Of a stretch of DNA of 64,000 nucleotides, positions 50,834-58,930 are shown one piece after another. Source of the DNA: Cytophagales bacterium (GTDB lineage: Bacteria > Bacteroidota > Bacteroidia > Cytophagales > Cyclobacteriaceae); NCBI GenBank assembly GCA_033344775.1, contig JAWPMT010000004.1, forward strand, positions 682,001 to 746,000, written 5' to 3'. Position 1 is the stretch's first letter; every line of letters starts with the position of its first letter. The translations under genes and the position numbers were made by a program. Under the pieces are notes generated by a model. That model saw only the letters and a program-made list of their open reading frames with translations, did no database searches and was not told the origin of the DNA.

Positions 50834-52067
50834 CTGCAGAATCAGAATCACTGACTGAATACAAGCCTTTCAACTTGTTCATGTCTTGACTGATTTTCTT
50901 CTCGATCACCTTCGCATAAATCTGAGTAGTCTTCAAGTTGGTGTGGCCTAGCATTTGGCTCACCGTCTCAATAGGAATGTCATTACTCAGTGTTACAGTT
51001 GTAGCGAATGTGTGCCTTCCGATGTGACAAGTAACAGGCTTATGAATTCCACACTTTTCAGCCAATTCTTTCAAGTACTTATTCATCTTCTGATTGGACA
51101 TGACCGGAAGCAGGGTACCTTTTGATAACGCCTGAGGATGATCCTGGTATTTGTTTAGTACGACCAACGCAGGAGGTAAAACCGGGATTCTGGTAGCGAC
51201 TCCAGTTTTGTTTCTATCTATGGATATCCAGGTATCGCCATCAATGCCTTTCATCAATTCATTTTCGGAAAGCTCTGCAAGGTCAGAGTATGAAAGGCCA
51301 GTGTAACAGATGAATACGAATATGTCCCTTACCTTGATCAGCACCAGTTTTTTTAACTCAACCATTTCAATAGCTCTCAATTCATCTGCCGAAAGGAAAT
51401 CTCTATTCGTCTTTTCTTTCTTGACAGAGAAAGTCGCAAAAGGATTAGTTGTAAGCTTGCCTCTTTTGATCGCAAGGTTAATCACCCGCTTCACTCGCTG
51501 TATGTGTTTGATAGAGCCATTATTCGAGTTGCCAACCGCCAGCTTCAGAAAGGATTCGAAACCGGAAAGGAAATCATAATCCAGGTCCTTGAGGGTCACA
51601 ACCTGACCTTTGTAGTTTCGAGCTATGTATGTCCTTAAGTGCTTCAGTGTGGCGATGTAGTTTTTGTGGGTACCTGAGGAATAGTCAATACCGATCTTGG
51701 ACTTCACTTCTTGCTCATGAGCTTCGAAGTAAGACAGAAAGTCATTGTCCCGCTCCGCAATCCCCAGCACGGAATTCTTTAAGACCTGGGCATTCACTCG
51801 CTTGTCATCTCTAAGGAATTGATTGTAGTGCTCTTTGACTTTCGTTTCCCAGGTATTTAACCTACCATTGACTTCCCTGGCCTCCTGAGAGTTACCTTTC
51901 AACCTGCCTCGTACCTTGTCCCACTTCTCACCATCCACATACTCTTTAGTTGAGATCTCCGCACGTTTACCATCTACTGTAATTCGTAGATAGACAGGGA
52001 GTTTATCATTTTTTGAGCGGCTAGCTCTTACAATAGAGAGCGTTGAAAAGGTGTGATGGATAGTCAT
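50823..52067 (-). CDS. int: Tyrosine-type site-specific integrase (IntDOT-like)
   Basis: From ATG 52067 the product is about 414 aa. An arm-binding/SAM-like N-terminal half is followed by the catalytic domain. Catalytic residues include the HIGRH box, LGHTN and the nucleophile Tyr in QIYAKV. In the place of the first catalytic Arg the sequence reads CYTGLSYSDL, a Ser, as in IntDOT-type Bacteroidota integrases. The gene lies about 240 bp inside the tRNA-Pro end of the island and would catalyse integration into that tRNA. Upstream GTTCACC repeats may be arm-type sites. Confidence 0.94.
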   Translation of the reverse strand: MTIHHTFSTLSIVRASRSKNDKLPVYLRITVDGKRAEISTKEYVDGEKWDKVRGRLKGNSQEAREVNGRLNTWETKVKEHYNQFLRDDKRVNAQVLKNSVLGIAERDNDFLSYFEAHEQEVKSKIGIDYSSGTHKNYIATLKHLRTYIARNYKGQVVTLKDLDYDFLSGFESFLKLAVGNSNNGSIKHIQRVKRVINLAIKRGKLTTNPFATFSVKKEKTNRDFLSADELRAIEMVELKKLVLIKVRDIFVFICYTGLSYSDLAELSENELMKGIDGDTWISIDRNKTGVATRIPVLPPALVVLNKYQDHPQALSKGTLLPVMSNQKMNKYLKELAEKCGIHKPVTCHIGRHTFATTVTLSNDIPIETVSQMLGHTNLKTTQIYAKVIEKKISQDMNKLKGLYSVSDSDSAVNQ

Positions 52068-52188
52068 AATGTCTAGAAAATTGCAGTGAACACAAAATCT
52101 GTTCACCAGTTGCCATTTTGTTTACACTTAAATATACAATTTAACTCACTGATAGACAACAAGTTAGTGTATTTATTTCAATTTGTTT

Positions 52189-52208
52189 TGTTCACCGGAT
52201 TGTTCACC
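52189..52208. promoter_or_regulatory. Right-end integrase arm-type box
   Basis: TGTTCACCGGATTGTTCACC, 19 of 20 identical with 11632-11651. It is between the integrase start and the tRNA. A further single GTTCACC is at 52099-52105. Confidence 0.6.
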
Positions 52209-52250
52209 AGAGAGGTGTAAATATATGGATCATTTACACCCAAATAAAAT

Positions 52251-52285
52251 AAAAAACCCTCCATACGTGAAGTATGGAGGGTTTT
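52251..52285. terminator. Bidirectional terminator between integrase and tRNA-Pro
   Basis: CCCTCCATAC (52257-52266) and GTATGGAGGG (52272-52281) form a perfect 10-bp stem with 5-nt loop. Six A precede it (T on the minus strand) and four T follow. It would now end the tRNA transcript, replacing the displaced terminator at 11522. Confidence 0.85.
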
Positions 52286-52306
52286 GATTGTATTGCTTTC
52301 GCAATA

Positions 52307-52319
52307 GTCGGGGTGGCAG
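52307..52319 (-). repeat. Right attachment site of the island
   Basis: GTCGGGGTGGCAG covers the 3' end of tRNA-Pro plus one flanking base and matches 11558-11570 exactly. Confidence 0.75.
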
Positions 52320-52382
52320 GATTCGAACCTGCGGCCCCCTGCTCCCAAAGCAGGTACACTAACCGGACTGTGCTACACCCCG
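52308..52382 (-). tRNA. tRNA-Pro(UGG)
   Basis: Read on the minus strand the 75-nt molecule folds fully. The acceptor is CGGGGTG/CACCCCG. The anticodon stem is CCTGC/GCAGG around the loop TTTGGGA, giving anticodon TGG for Pro. The T-arm contains GGTTCGAATCC, and the discriminator is A. No CCA is encoded. Its last 13 nt region (52307-52319) is duplicated at 11558-11570, marking it as the integration site of the island. Confidence 0.95.
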
Positions 52383-52642
52383 CGATTAAACCTCAATTAG
52401 GCTTAATTCTTTTTGCTTGCTTCAAAAAATGTCGTTCCATTCCCTGAAAGCGGACGCAAATGTACATGATTTTCGGATAATCAAACAGTAGCTTACCAAT
52501 TTTTCCTTCATACTTTTATTTTTCTTGGACCTTCACTGTTCGTCCATCCAGATTCTCTCCCGGATGTCGTAGCGCATACTCACGATTATTAGTTCGTCGA
52601 TAAAAAGTGAGGTTATTTTACAGGCTGATTGTAATACTATTC

Positions 52643-53071
52643 ATGATGTCTATAGCTTCTTTATCAAAGCTTTCTACGGTAGTTTGTATGGCTGTTTTTA
52701 TCAGCTTTGGCGGATGCAAGTCTGCTAAAACAGGTCAGGACAAAGCCTCCGACCCAATTGAGCTCACAGAGATCACTCAAGAAAAATTCGGCACTTCAGC
52801 TGTTACAGCCTTTAATAAAAAGAAGTCTCATGCCCTGGTGAGCAAGGTCCGACAGGATAAAAATGCTGCATTTGCTTCAGTTCGCTTTTTTGTCTTCGAT
52901 GTGAGTAACGGGGAAATTATCCTTGAAGATTTCATTACTCAAGGTAAAGTTGACTGGATCGACAATGAACAGATACGCGCATCTATCGTTGCTGGCGCAT
53001 ACCAGGCAGGCACTTCACTCGGCTATATATTCAATGTAGAAACAGGGGTAAAAACTCCCATTAAAAACTAA
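52643..53071 (+). CDS. Small lipoprotein of unknown function
   Basis: From ATG 52643 the product is about 142 aa with a lipobox (FISFGGCKS); an upstream GTG at 52607 would make an over-long signal. The body (FNKKKSHALVSKVRQDKNAAFASVRFFVFDVSNGEI) has no motif I recognise. It ends 5 bp before the large secreted propeller gene, so the two are probably cotranscribed. 52383-52642 shows no other gene. Confidence 0.7.
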   Translation: MMSIASLSKLSTVVCMAVFISFGGCKSAKTGQDKASDPIELTEITQEKFGTSAVTAFNKKKSHALVSKVRQDKNAAFASVRFFVFDVSNGEIILEDFITQGKVDWIDNEQIRASIVAGAYQAGTSLGYIFNVETGVKTPIKN

Positions 53072-53076
53072 TTCGA

Positions 53077-56000
53077 ATGAGAAAAGCGTTCGTCGCGTTG
53101 GTCATCACAACTGTGGTTGCGGGATCAATCTATCTTAACTACCAGAACAGCAACGGCTCCATTGCCCAAGTGGAATCTCAACCAAATGAACATACAAAGC
53201 TTCCGAGAACGGATCGTCCGGATCTGTATATCCAATTGCATGAATATTTACAAACGGAAGCAGGCGCTGATAAGCCTGCGTATGAATTTGGTTATCAACT
53301 GAAAGAATTTGCAGCTGCTAAAATTGCCGCCTCGAAGAAGCTTATAGCCAGCAGAACTGAAGCGGTGACCTGGGACGAAAAAGGACCTGGAAACGTAAGT
53401 GGCCGTACCCCTGGCATTTGGATCGATCCTTCAGATGCCTCAATAAATACCTGGGTATTGGGCTCTGCAGGTGGTGGCATTTGGAGAACCACCGATGGTG
53501 GAGCAACCTGGTCTAATCGCACCAACAACCTACCAAACTTAAGGATCTCTCTGCTTGCAGGTTCATCCGCAAATAACGATGTTATTTATGCCGGCACTGG
53601 TAGAAGATTCAATGCTTTTAATCCTTCGACGGGTAATGGCATTTTGAAGAGTACTGACGGTGGACAAACCTGGTCTGTACTTGAAAGCACGTTGAACGAT
53701 TCAAAATTTGCCAATATTACAGGCATTGCCGTCAATCAGACCAATGAGAATGAATTAGTAGCTTCGACTACCACAGATACCAATTCTGGCGGTTTTGGTT
53801 CATTCATACTTAAAAGTGTGGATGGCGGAGCTTCCTGGGATCAAGTCTTTCTTTCGGGTAGTCGTATCCAACAAATCATTGCTGCACCTGACAATTTCAA
53901 TATTCAATTTGCTAGTATCAACAGTGTACAAATTATAAAGAGTATAGATGCAGGTGAAAACTGGGATACAGTATTTAGACAGGACAGTATTCACAACGAG
54001 GATCAGGACTTTTTAAGAGTGGAAATGGCCATGGCTCCCACCAACAACAACCGGCTCTACTTGGCGATGGAAATCGATGAGAATGACAATCCTGAGTCAG
54101 AATTATACATGACCGGTGATCAGGGAGCTAGCTGGTCTCGGGTGATCGGACAAGGCACGGCGAATAATTTTGGTAACTGGCTGGACAGGCAAGGTTGGTA
54201 CGACAATACTATTGCTGTCCACCCATATATAGATACATGTGTATTTGTTGCTGGCGTAAGCGGTATTCTTGAAATCACATTAGCCGATGCACTCAACGAC
54301 TCATTACGCAGTGGCACATTGGACGTGCTCATAGATGCCAATGGACAATACAATATTGAAGGTGTTCGCCAAGTAGGGTCAAAAGGTGTTCATGTGGATC
54401 ACCATCATCTGACCCTTCTTCCGATCAACGAGGCGACTCAAGAATACTATATATTCAATGGTAATGATGGAGGAATGGCCTTATCTAAAGATCAAGGAGA
54501 GACATTCACTCAGACAGGTGCATGGGTAAACTTCAGAACAGGTGGGAATTTCGGAACATTCAGCGGTTATAATTCTGTGGAGTTTTATGGGGTAGACAAA
54601 AAGAATGGTGAAGACCGATATGTAGCAGGATCGCAAGATAATGGGTCCTGGGTCTCCGGTGTGGACCCTGGCATTAATAGTAACTGGAGACTTGCTCCTA
54701 GTGGCGATGGTTTCTTCGCGGCCTGGCACTATACAAATCCTAATCTTATCATCGAGTCTGCTCAGAACAATGCTATCTGGAAAAGCACCGACGAAGGCCA
54801 ATCCTGGGACTTCATCAATCTACCTTCTGAGGGTGGTCCTTTTGCTACAGAAGTAGAAAATTCAAAACAAGATCCGGATCTGGTGTTCATGGCCTCACCT
54901 CAAGGATTAGTCAGGTCCCAGGATTTCGGCGATAACTGGGAGATTTTGCCCATGCCGGGCACCTGGCAATACAACCCTTCTATTACAAGAGTTGCCATCT
55001 CTCTTGTCAATCCTGATGTTGTTTGGTCCGGTGCCTCCATCGGTAATGGAGCCCGAATAGCAAGATCAACCAATGGTGGAGACAATTGGGCCGCTACGGA
55101 AGGATACACAGAGGCCAATCGTGGACCAGTAACGAATATCAATACGCATCCGGCAGATGAAAACACCGCTTATGCCTTGTTCTCTCAGGCCAATGGCCCG
55201 AAAATATTGAGAACTACAGATGGTGGAGACTCCTGGACAGACATTTCGGGATTTAATGGAAATATTCAAGAGAGTACTAACGGCTTCCCTGATGTGCCCA
55301 CGTTTACCCTACTGGTTATGCCGTTTGATCATGACATCATCTGGGTCGGGACCGCAATCGGAATTGTAGAAAGCCTCGACGGAGGCGAAACCTGGGCCTT
55401 GAAAACAGATCATAATTTACCCGCTGTATCAGTCTGGGACATGCGCATTGTCAACGATGAAGTGGTGATCGCTACTTATGGCCGTGGTATCTGGTCTGCG
55501 ACTTTACCAGAGCTTGAAGGCTATGAGCCACCTGCAGCTTTCCTTTCGCCCTTATTGACGGTGGATGACTTGGTGTTTGGGTCCACCGTATCGGGTACAT
55601 CCGTACTAAAATCTGCCTATGACTCTACAAGGATCATCGCCACAAGCAGTAGAAATGTATTTGACGATATTGTCATCCACGAGCAAATGGGCAATGAAGC
55701 AGGGGATGTCGTGGAATGGTCGATAGACTTGACCACTGCTTTAGCCAATGCTTCAGGGGATCAAGCCATTGACATCATCCACCGCTCATGGAGTAATGGC
55801 ATTGAAAAGACCACAGACGGGACCTCACGGGTCGTATTGCTGAATGAACCTGCTACTTCATTTTTCAATCCGATCGATGGCGACATTGTTGGGAATTTCA
55901 TCATAGACGGATTTGCTGTGTCCAGATCACTTTCCATTGAGGGAAATGCCTTTCACTCCCCACACCCTTATCGAGGTGGAGGTGAGTCTTATGCTTTCAC

Positions 56001-56682
56001 GGTAAGGACACCTTTTCAATTAAGTGCTGACACGGCCGTGCTTCGGTACAATGACATTGCGATTGTGGAGCCAGGAGACGATTTCGGTGAGCAATTCTAC
56101 GATTATGTCGCTATCGAGGCAGTGAAATTACCCTTAGAAACAGCGGAACCAGAATGGATTGAGTTGATTCGATATGATTCGCGGCAACATGCCGATTGGT
56201 TAGCGGCCTACAATGCCGACGCTAACGCCGCTCCATCTGCAGATCTTTTCAAGGAACAGGCGATAGACCTTTATGAGAGTGGTGATTTCCAGCAAGGCGA
56301 TCAGGTCCTGGTCCGTTTTCTTCTGCAATCAGATCCATTTGTAGAAGGATACGGATGGGTTGTAGATAATATCAGTTTCAATACGGAGCCTCAGATCGTT
56401 CTATCCACTTCTCTTGAATTAGGGGATCAAAACTTTAGTGTTTATCCTAATCCTGTTCAGGAATTAGCATCATTTACTTACCAGCTTGATAAAGCAAGCA
56501 ATGTAATCCTGGACATTTACGACCTGGATGGTAAGCGAATCAAACACATGGACCTGGGATTCCAAAATAGCGGAGAACATCAGTACGAGTTCCTTACTTC
56601 CGGTATGGAGCCTGGTATTTATGTGAGTGTTTTGAACATTGAGGCGTCTTCGCAAACCTTAAAATGGATCTTAGGGAGATAA
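53077..56682 (+). CDS. Secreted BNR/sortilin-like beta-propeller protein with type IX sorting domain
   Basis: The 1201-aa protein has an N-terminal signal/anchor (residues 1-22). At least six Asp-box-like repeats follow, of the type WRTTDGGATWSNRTNNLPN and LRTTDGGDSWTDISGF. The C-terminus is a type IX secretion sorting domain (NFSVYPNPVQELASFTYQLD; ends LKWILGR). It should be secreted through the outer membrane and attached to or released from the cell surface. Propellers of this kind may bind glycans or proteins; no catalytic set is visible. It lies just outside the island. Confidence 0.92.
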   Translation: MRKAFVALVITTVVAGSIYLNYQNSNGSIAQVESQPNEHTKLPRTDRPDLYIQLHEYLQTEAGADKPAYEFGYQLKEFAAAKIAASKKLIASRTEAVTWDEKGPGNVSGRTPGIWIDPSDASINTWVLGSAGGGIWRTTDGGATWSNRTNNLPNLRISLLAGSSANNDVIYAGTGRRFNAFNPSTGNGILKSTDGGQTWSVLESTLNDSKFANITGIAVNQTNENELVASTTTDTNSGGFGSFILKSVDGGASWDQVFLSGSRIQQIIAAPDNFNIQFASINSVQIIKSIDAGENWDTVFRQDSIHNEDQDFLRVEMAMAPTNNNRLYLAMEIDENDNPESELYMTGDQGASWSRVIGQGTANNFGNWLDRQGWYDNTIAVHPYIDTCVFVAGVSGILEITLADALNDSLRSGTLDVLIDANGQYNIEGVRQVGSKGVHVDHHHLTLLPINEATQEYYIFNGNDGGMALSKDQGETFTQTGAWVNFRTGGNFGTFSGYNSVEFYGVDKKNGEDRYVAGSQDNGSWVSGVDPGINSNWRLAPSGDGFFAAWHYTNPNLIIESAQNNAIWKSTDEGQSWDFINLPSEGGPFATEVENSKQDPDLVFMASPQGLVRSQDFGDNWEILPMPGTWQYNPSITRVAISLVNPDVVWSGASIGNGARIARSTNGGDNWAATEGYTEANRGPVTNINTHPADENTAYALFSQANGPKILRTTDGGDSWTDISGFNGNIQESTNGFPDVPTFTLLVMPFDHDIIWVGTAIGIVESLDGGETWALKTDHNLPAVSVWDMRIVNDEVVIATYGRGIWSATLPELEGYEPPAAFLSPLLTVDDLVFGSTVSGTSVLKSAYDSTRIIATSSRNVFDDIVIHEQMGNEAGDVVEWSIDLTTALANASGDQAIDIIHRSWSNGIEKTTDGTSRVVLLNEPATSFFNPIDGDIVGNFIIDGFAVSRSLSIEGNAFHSPHPYRGGGESYAFTVRTPFQLSADTAVLRYNDIAIVEPGDDFGEQFYDYVAIEAVKLPLETAEPEWIELIRYDSRQHADWLAAYNADANAAPSADLFKEQAIDLYESGDFQQGDQVLVRFLLQSDPFVEGYGWVVDNISFNTEPQIVLSTSLELGDQNFSVYPNPVQELASFTYQLDKASNVILDIYDLDGKRIKHMDLGFQNSGEHQYEFLTSGMEPGIYVSVLNIEASSQTLKWILGR

Positions 56683-56742
56683 ATTATTAGTCACTTACTG
56701 GCCTAAATTTTAACCCAGTGAAGGTTATCATAGACAACAATT

Positions 56743-56771
56743 AAGCGAGGATATCCCTCGCTTTTGTTTTT
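56743..56771 (+). terminator. Intrinsic terminator after the propeller gene
   Basis: AAGCGAGG (56743-56750) and CCTCGCTT (56756-56763) form an 8-bp stem with a 5-nt loop, followed by a T-rich run. Confidence 0.85.
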
Positions 56772-56852
56772 AAGAGCCTGAACTTATCTTTCTTCCCTAA
56801 GATTTTTTTATCTTCGAATCTCTGAGTTTCTTAAAAACACCGGCTTATTTCT

Positions 56853-57488
56853 ATGAACAAAGGCGTTTTATACTTCATCATCATGATTGTGGTCTTTGGT
56901 GGATTTGCTCTTTACACCAAAATACTTGACGATTCAAAACCTGCGCTTCTTACCGAACAGGCTGTTGAACCGGACCTATTATTGGACAACAGCAAGTTCT
57001 ATCTGAAAGAACATGCCTATGAGCGATCACTGGATCAATTAGATCAGGCCATTAAGGCCATTCGAGAGATCGAACTGGATCTGGACGAGGAAAGTAAACG
57101 GATACTGGAATTTTCCATCTCGGAACTGGAATTGGTTCGGACGGAAATGGAAATGGACTCCTTAGTCACTGAAGACTTGAACGAAGCTTTCTCCGACGCA
57201 TTAAATGCGCTGACTATCGCTGAATTGAAAATTTCTGAAATCCTCCTACAGCAGAATCACCCCAAAGACGCGCTCGTGGCTTTAAAGTATGGGATGTATC
57301 ATGTGAAACATGCCCTAAAGTATTCGCAAGGTGAGAAAAAGGAGTATGAGATCCATATCTACGAAGAAATTGATGAGCTCCTGGAAAACAATTCACTTTC
57401 GGAAGCAGAGATGATCGAAAAATTGGAGGCCATGATCCACGAACTGGACATATTGGTGGAAGGTGAAAAAGCGGCTGAAGGTCATTAA
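56853..57488 (+). CDS. Membrane-anchored helical protein of unknown function
   Basis: The 211-aa protein has one N-terminal membrane helix (VLYFIIMIVVFGGFALYTKI), then long charged helices (SLDQLDQAIKAIREIELDLD; VALKYGMYHVKHALKYSQGE). The pattern FSISELELVRTEMEMDSLVT parallels FAIGELESLKASIEEGSIIR in the lipoprotein at 33934, suggesting distant paralogy. It begins an operon with the DUF2911 and lipoprotein genes. The function is unknown. Confidence 0.8.
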   Translation: MNKGVLYFIIMIVVFGGFALYTKILDDSKPALLTEQAVEPDLLLDNSKFYLKEHAYERSLDQLDQAIKAIREIELDLDEESKRILEFSISELELVRTEMEMDSLVTEDLNEAFSDALNALTIAELKISEILLQQNHPKDALVALKYGMYHVKHALKYSQGEKKEYEIHIYEEIDELLENNSLSEAEMIEKLEAMIHELDILVEGEKAAEGH

Positions 57489-57498
57489 TGAAGCGCTG

Positions 57499-58041
57499 AT
57501 GAATAAATTCTTAAAACGGACAATCACCTTTCTGATTTCGCTGGCTATCCTTCTTCTTATTGCCTATCAGGGATTGATCGCCTACACCAAATCTTTTAGC
57601 CCTGAAGAGACAGCCTTTTTTGAAGAGGGCGATTTGAAAATAGAGGTTACTTATAGCAGTCCCAGCAAAAAGAATCGCGAGATTTTCGGAAGCCTCGTTC
57701 CTTTCGGAAAAATATGGCGTACAGGTGCCAATGAAGCCACAGTCTTTTCTACTTCTCAGGACATCAAAGTTGGTGGCAAAACTTTACCAAAAGGCGACTA
57801 CACAATCTTCTCTATTCCAGAGTCAGATTCGTGGGAAATCATCTTCAACAGTGCTACCTACGACTGGGGCATCAATTATGATGGCACCTCTCCGCACAAA
57901 CCAGAAGCAGATGTCCTTCGGGTAAAAGCACCCGTATTTATGTCTAATGGTGTGAAAGAGCAATTCAGCATCTATGTTGATCGAATTGAAGGGATTGTAT
58001 TTGAGTGGGATCGAACTCGTGCCGTCCTTCCATTCGAGTAG
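57499..58041 (+). CDS. DUF2911 membrane-anchored protein
   Basis: From ATG 57499 the product is 180 aa. It has an N-terminal hydrophobic segment and a full DUF2911 domain: VTYSSPSKKNREIFGSLVPF, KIWRTGANEATVFSTS, LPKGDYTIFSIPESDSWEIIFN. An upstream start at 57463 would overlap the preceding gene and is less likely. The domain closely parallels the island copy at 15721, but this one lacks the His-rich linker. The role is unknown; context gives no metal link. Confidence 0.88.
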   Translation: MNKFLKRTITFLISLAILLLIAYQGLIAYTKSFSPEETAFFEEGDLKIEVTYSSPSKKNREIFGSLVPFGKIWRTGANEATVFSTSQDIKVGGKTLPKGDYTIFSIPESDSWEIIFNSATYDWGINYDGTSPHKPEADVLRVKAPVFMSNGVKEQFSIYVDRIEGIVFEWDRTRAVLPFE

Positions 58042-58808
58042 TGTTTCTCAAGGCTGCATCTTTCTTAACGATAGCGGTTCTCCTTATAGGGTGTAAGGAG
58101 GATATTGAAACGGCTCCTACCGGATCACTGGCCAGTTACTTTCAACAAACGAATCTTGCTATTGATAATGACTTGATTGCTTGTGCTGCCAATAACCTGA
58201 ACACCATTTCTACTGGAATCGAAGACTCGGTCGCCATCTTTTTTCTTCCCTGGGAAGGAGTTGCTCAATTTCGATACTTCGAAACTGAACATGCCGAACT
58301 GGATCCACATGATCACAATTTGTACCAGGAGAAAGAGCTGTCTGATTCACCGGTTTTCGGTGGCCACTTAAGGAAATTCACGAGGGATGCCACCACTACA
58401 AATCACTGGTGCATCGTGACCTTCGAAAGCCAAGACACCTTATACTACTCCAATCCTATTTTATTGAAGTCACCGGATCTCAATACGGAAATTAACCCAA
58501 GCCTATTGCGTGTTGATCAGTCAGAGCTTTTGAGCCCAATATTCAATTGGCAAGACGGCTCTATCGACGAAAATGTGATTTACTTTCAGGTGGTAAGTGA
58601 TGCACAGGACAACCTAATCTCAGGCACCTACACCCTCGAGCCTAACTTCCAATTCTATGACCTGTCCAATGTTGCACTCAACATCAATGATGTAACACCG
58701 GCTCCTGTGTTAATGGAAAATGAGCAATACTTCTTCACGATGATGGCTGTTAGTATTGACAATTGGGTCAATTTGGTGATCCGGGTTCCGTTTGAGACGC
58801 GGCCGTGA
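58041..58808 (+). CDS. Lipoprotein of unknown function
   Basis: From GTG 58041, overlapping the DUF2911 stop by one base (TAGTG), the product is about 255 aa. It has a signal ending in a lipobox (ASFLTIAVLLIGCKED). An earlier GTG at 58005 would overlap the previous gene more. The rest (IFFLPWEGVAQFRYFETEHAE and later PVLMENEQYFFTMMAVS) is beta-rich and unrecognised. The start overlap ties it to the DUF2911 gene. Confidence 0.75.
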   Translation: MFLKAASFLTIAVLLIGCKEDIETAPTGSLASYFQQTNLAIDNDLIACAANNLNTISTGIEDSVAIFFLPWEGVAQFRYFETEHAELDPHDHNLYQEKELSDSPVFGGHLRKFTRDATTTNHWCIVTFESQDTLYYSNPILLKSPDLNTEINPSLLRVDQSELLSPIFNWQDGSIDENVIYFQVVSDAQDNLISGTYTLEPNFQFYDLSNVALNINDVTPAPVLMENEQYFFTMMAVSIDNWVNLVIRVPFETRP

Positions 58809-58848
58809 GGTTAAAATGGACTTGTGTGGGAACGCACACTTTGGCTAT

Positions 58849-58891
58849 AATCCCCGGCCTTTCAGGCACCCCCTTTGCAAATGGGGATTTT
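58849..58891 (+). terminator. Probable terminator of the lipoprotein operon
   Basis: AATCCCC (58849-58855) pairs with GGGGATT (58883-58889) and T continues after it. The loop is long (27 nt), so it is less certain. Confidence 0.4.
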
Positions 58892-58930
58892 AAACACGCA
58901 ACAGGTGTTATCACCTACAAGACTTTGAAA

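Larger units (their letters stand above)
11558..52319. mobile_element. Genomic island integrated at tRNA-Pro(UGG), about 40.7 kb
   Basis: Evidence seen: a 13-bp direct repeat of the tRNA 3' end at both ends; a tyrosine integrase next to the intact tRNA; a displaced terminator at the left end; matching 20-bp boxes inside both ends; and RteC, excisionase-like, winged-helix and ATPase genes within. Cargo is metal efflux, an ECF regulon and a putative defence cassette. No relaxase or conjugation genes are visible, so the island is not self-transmissible on this evidence. The 12-35 kb part could alternatively be older chromosome caught between two unrelated att-like sites, though the displaced terminator argues against this. 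Confidence 0.7.
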
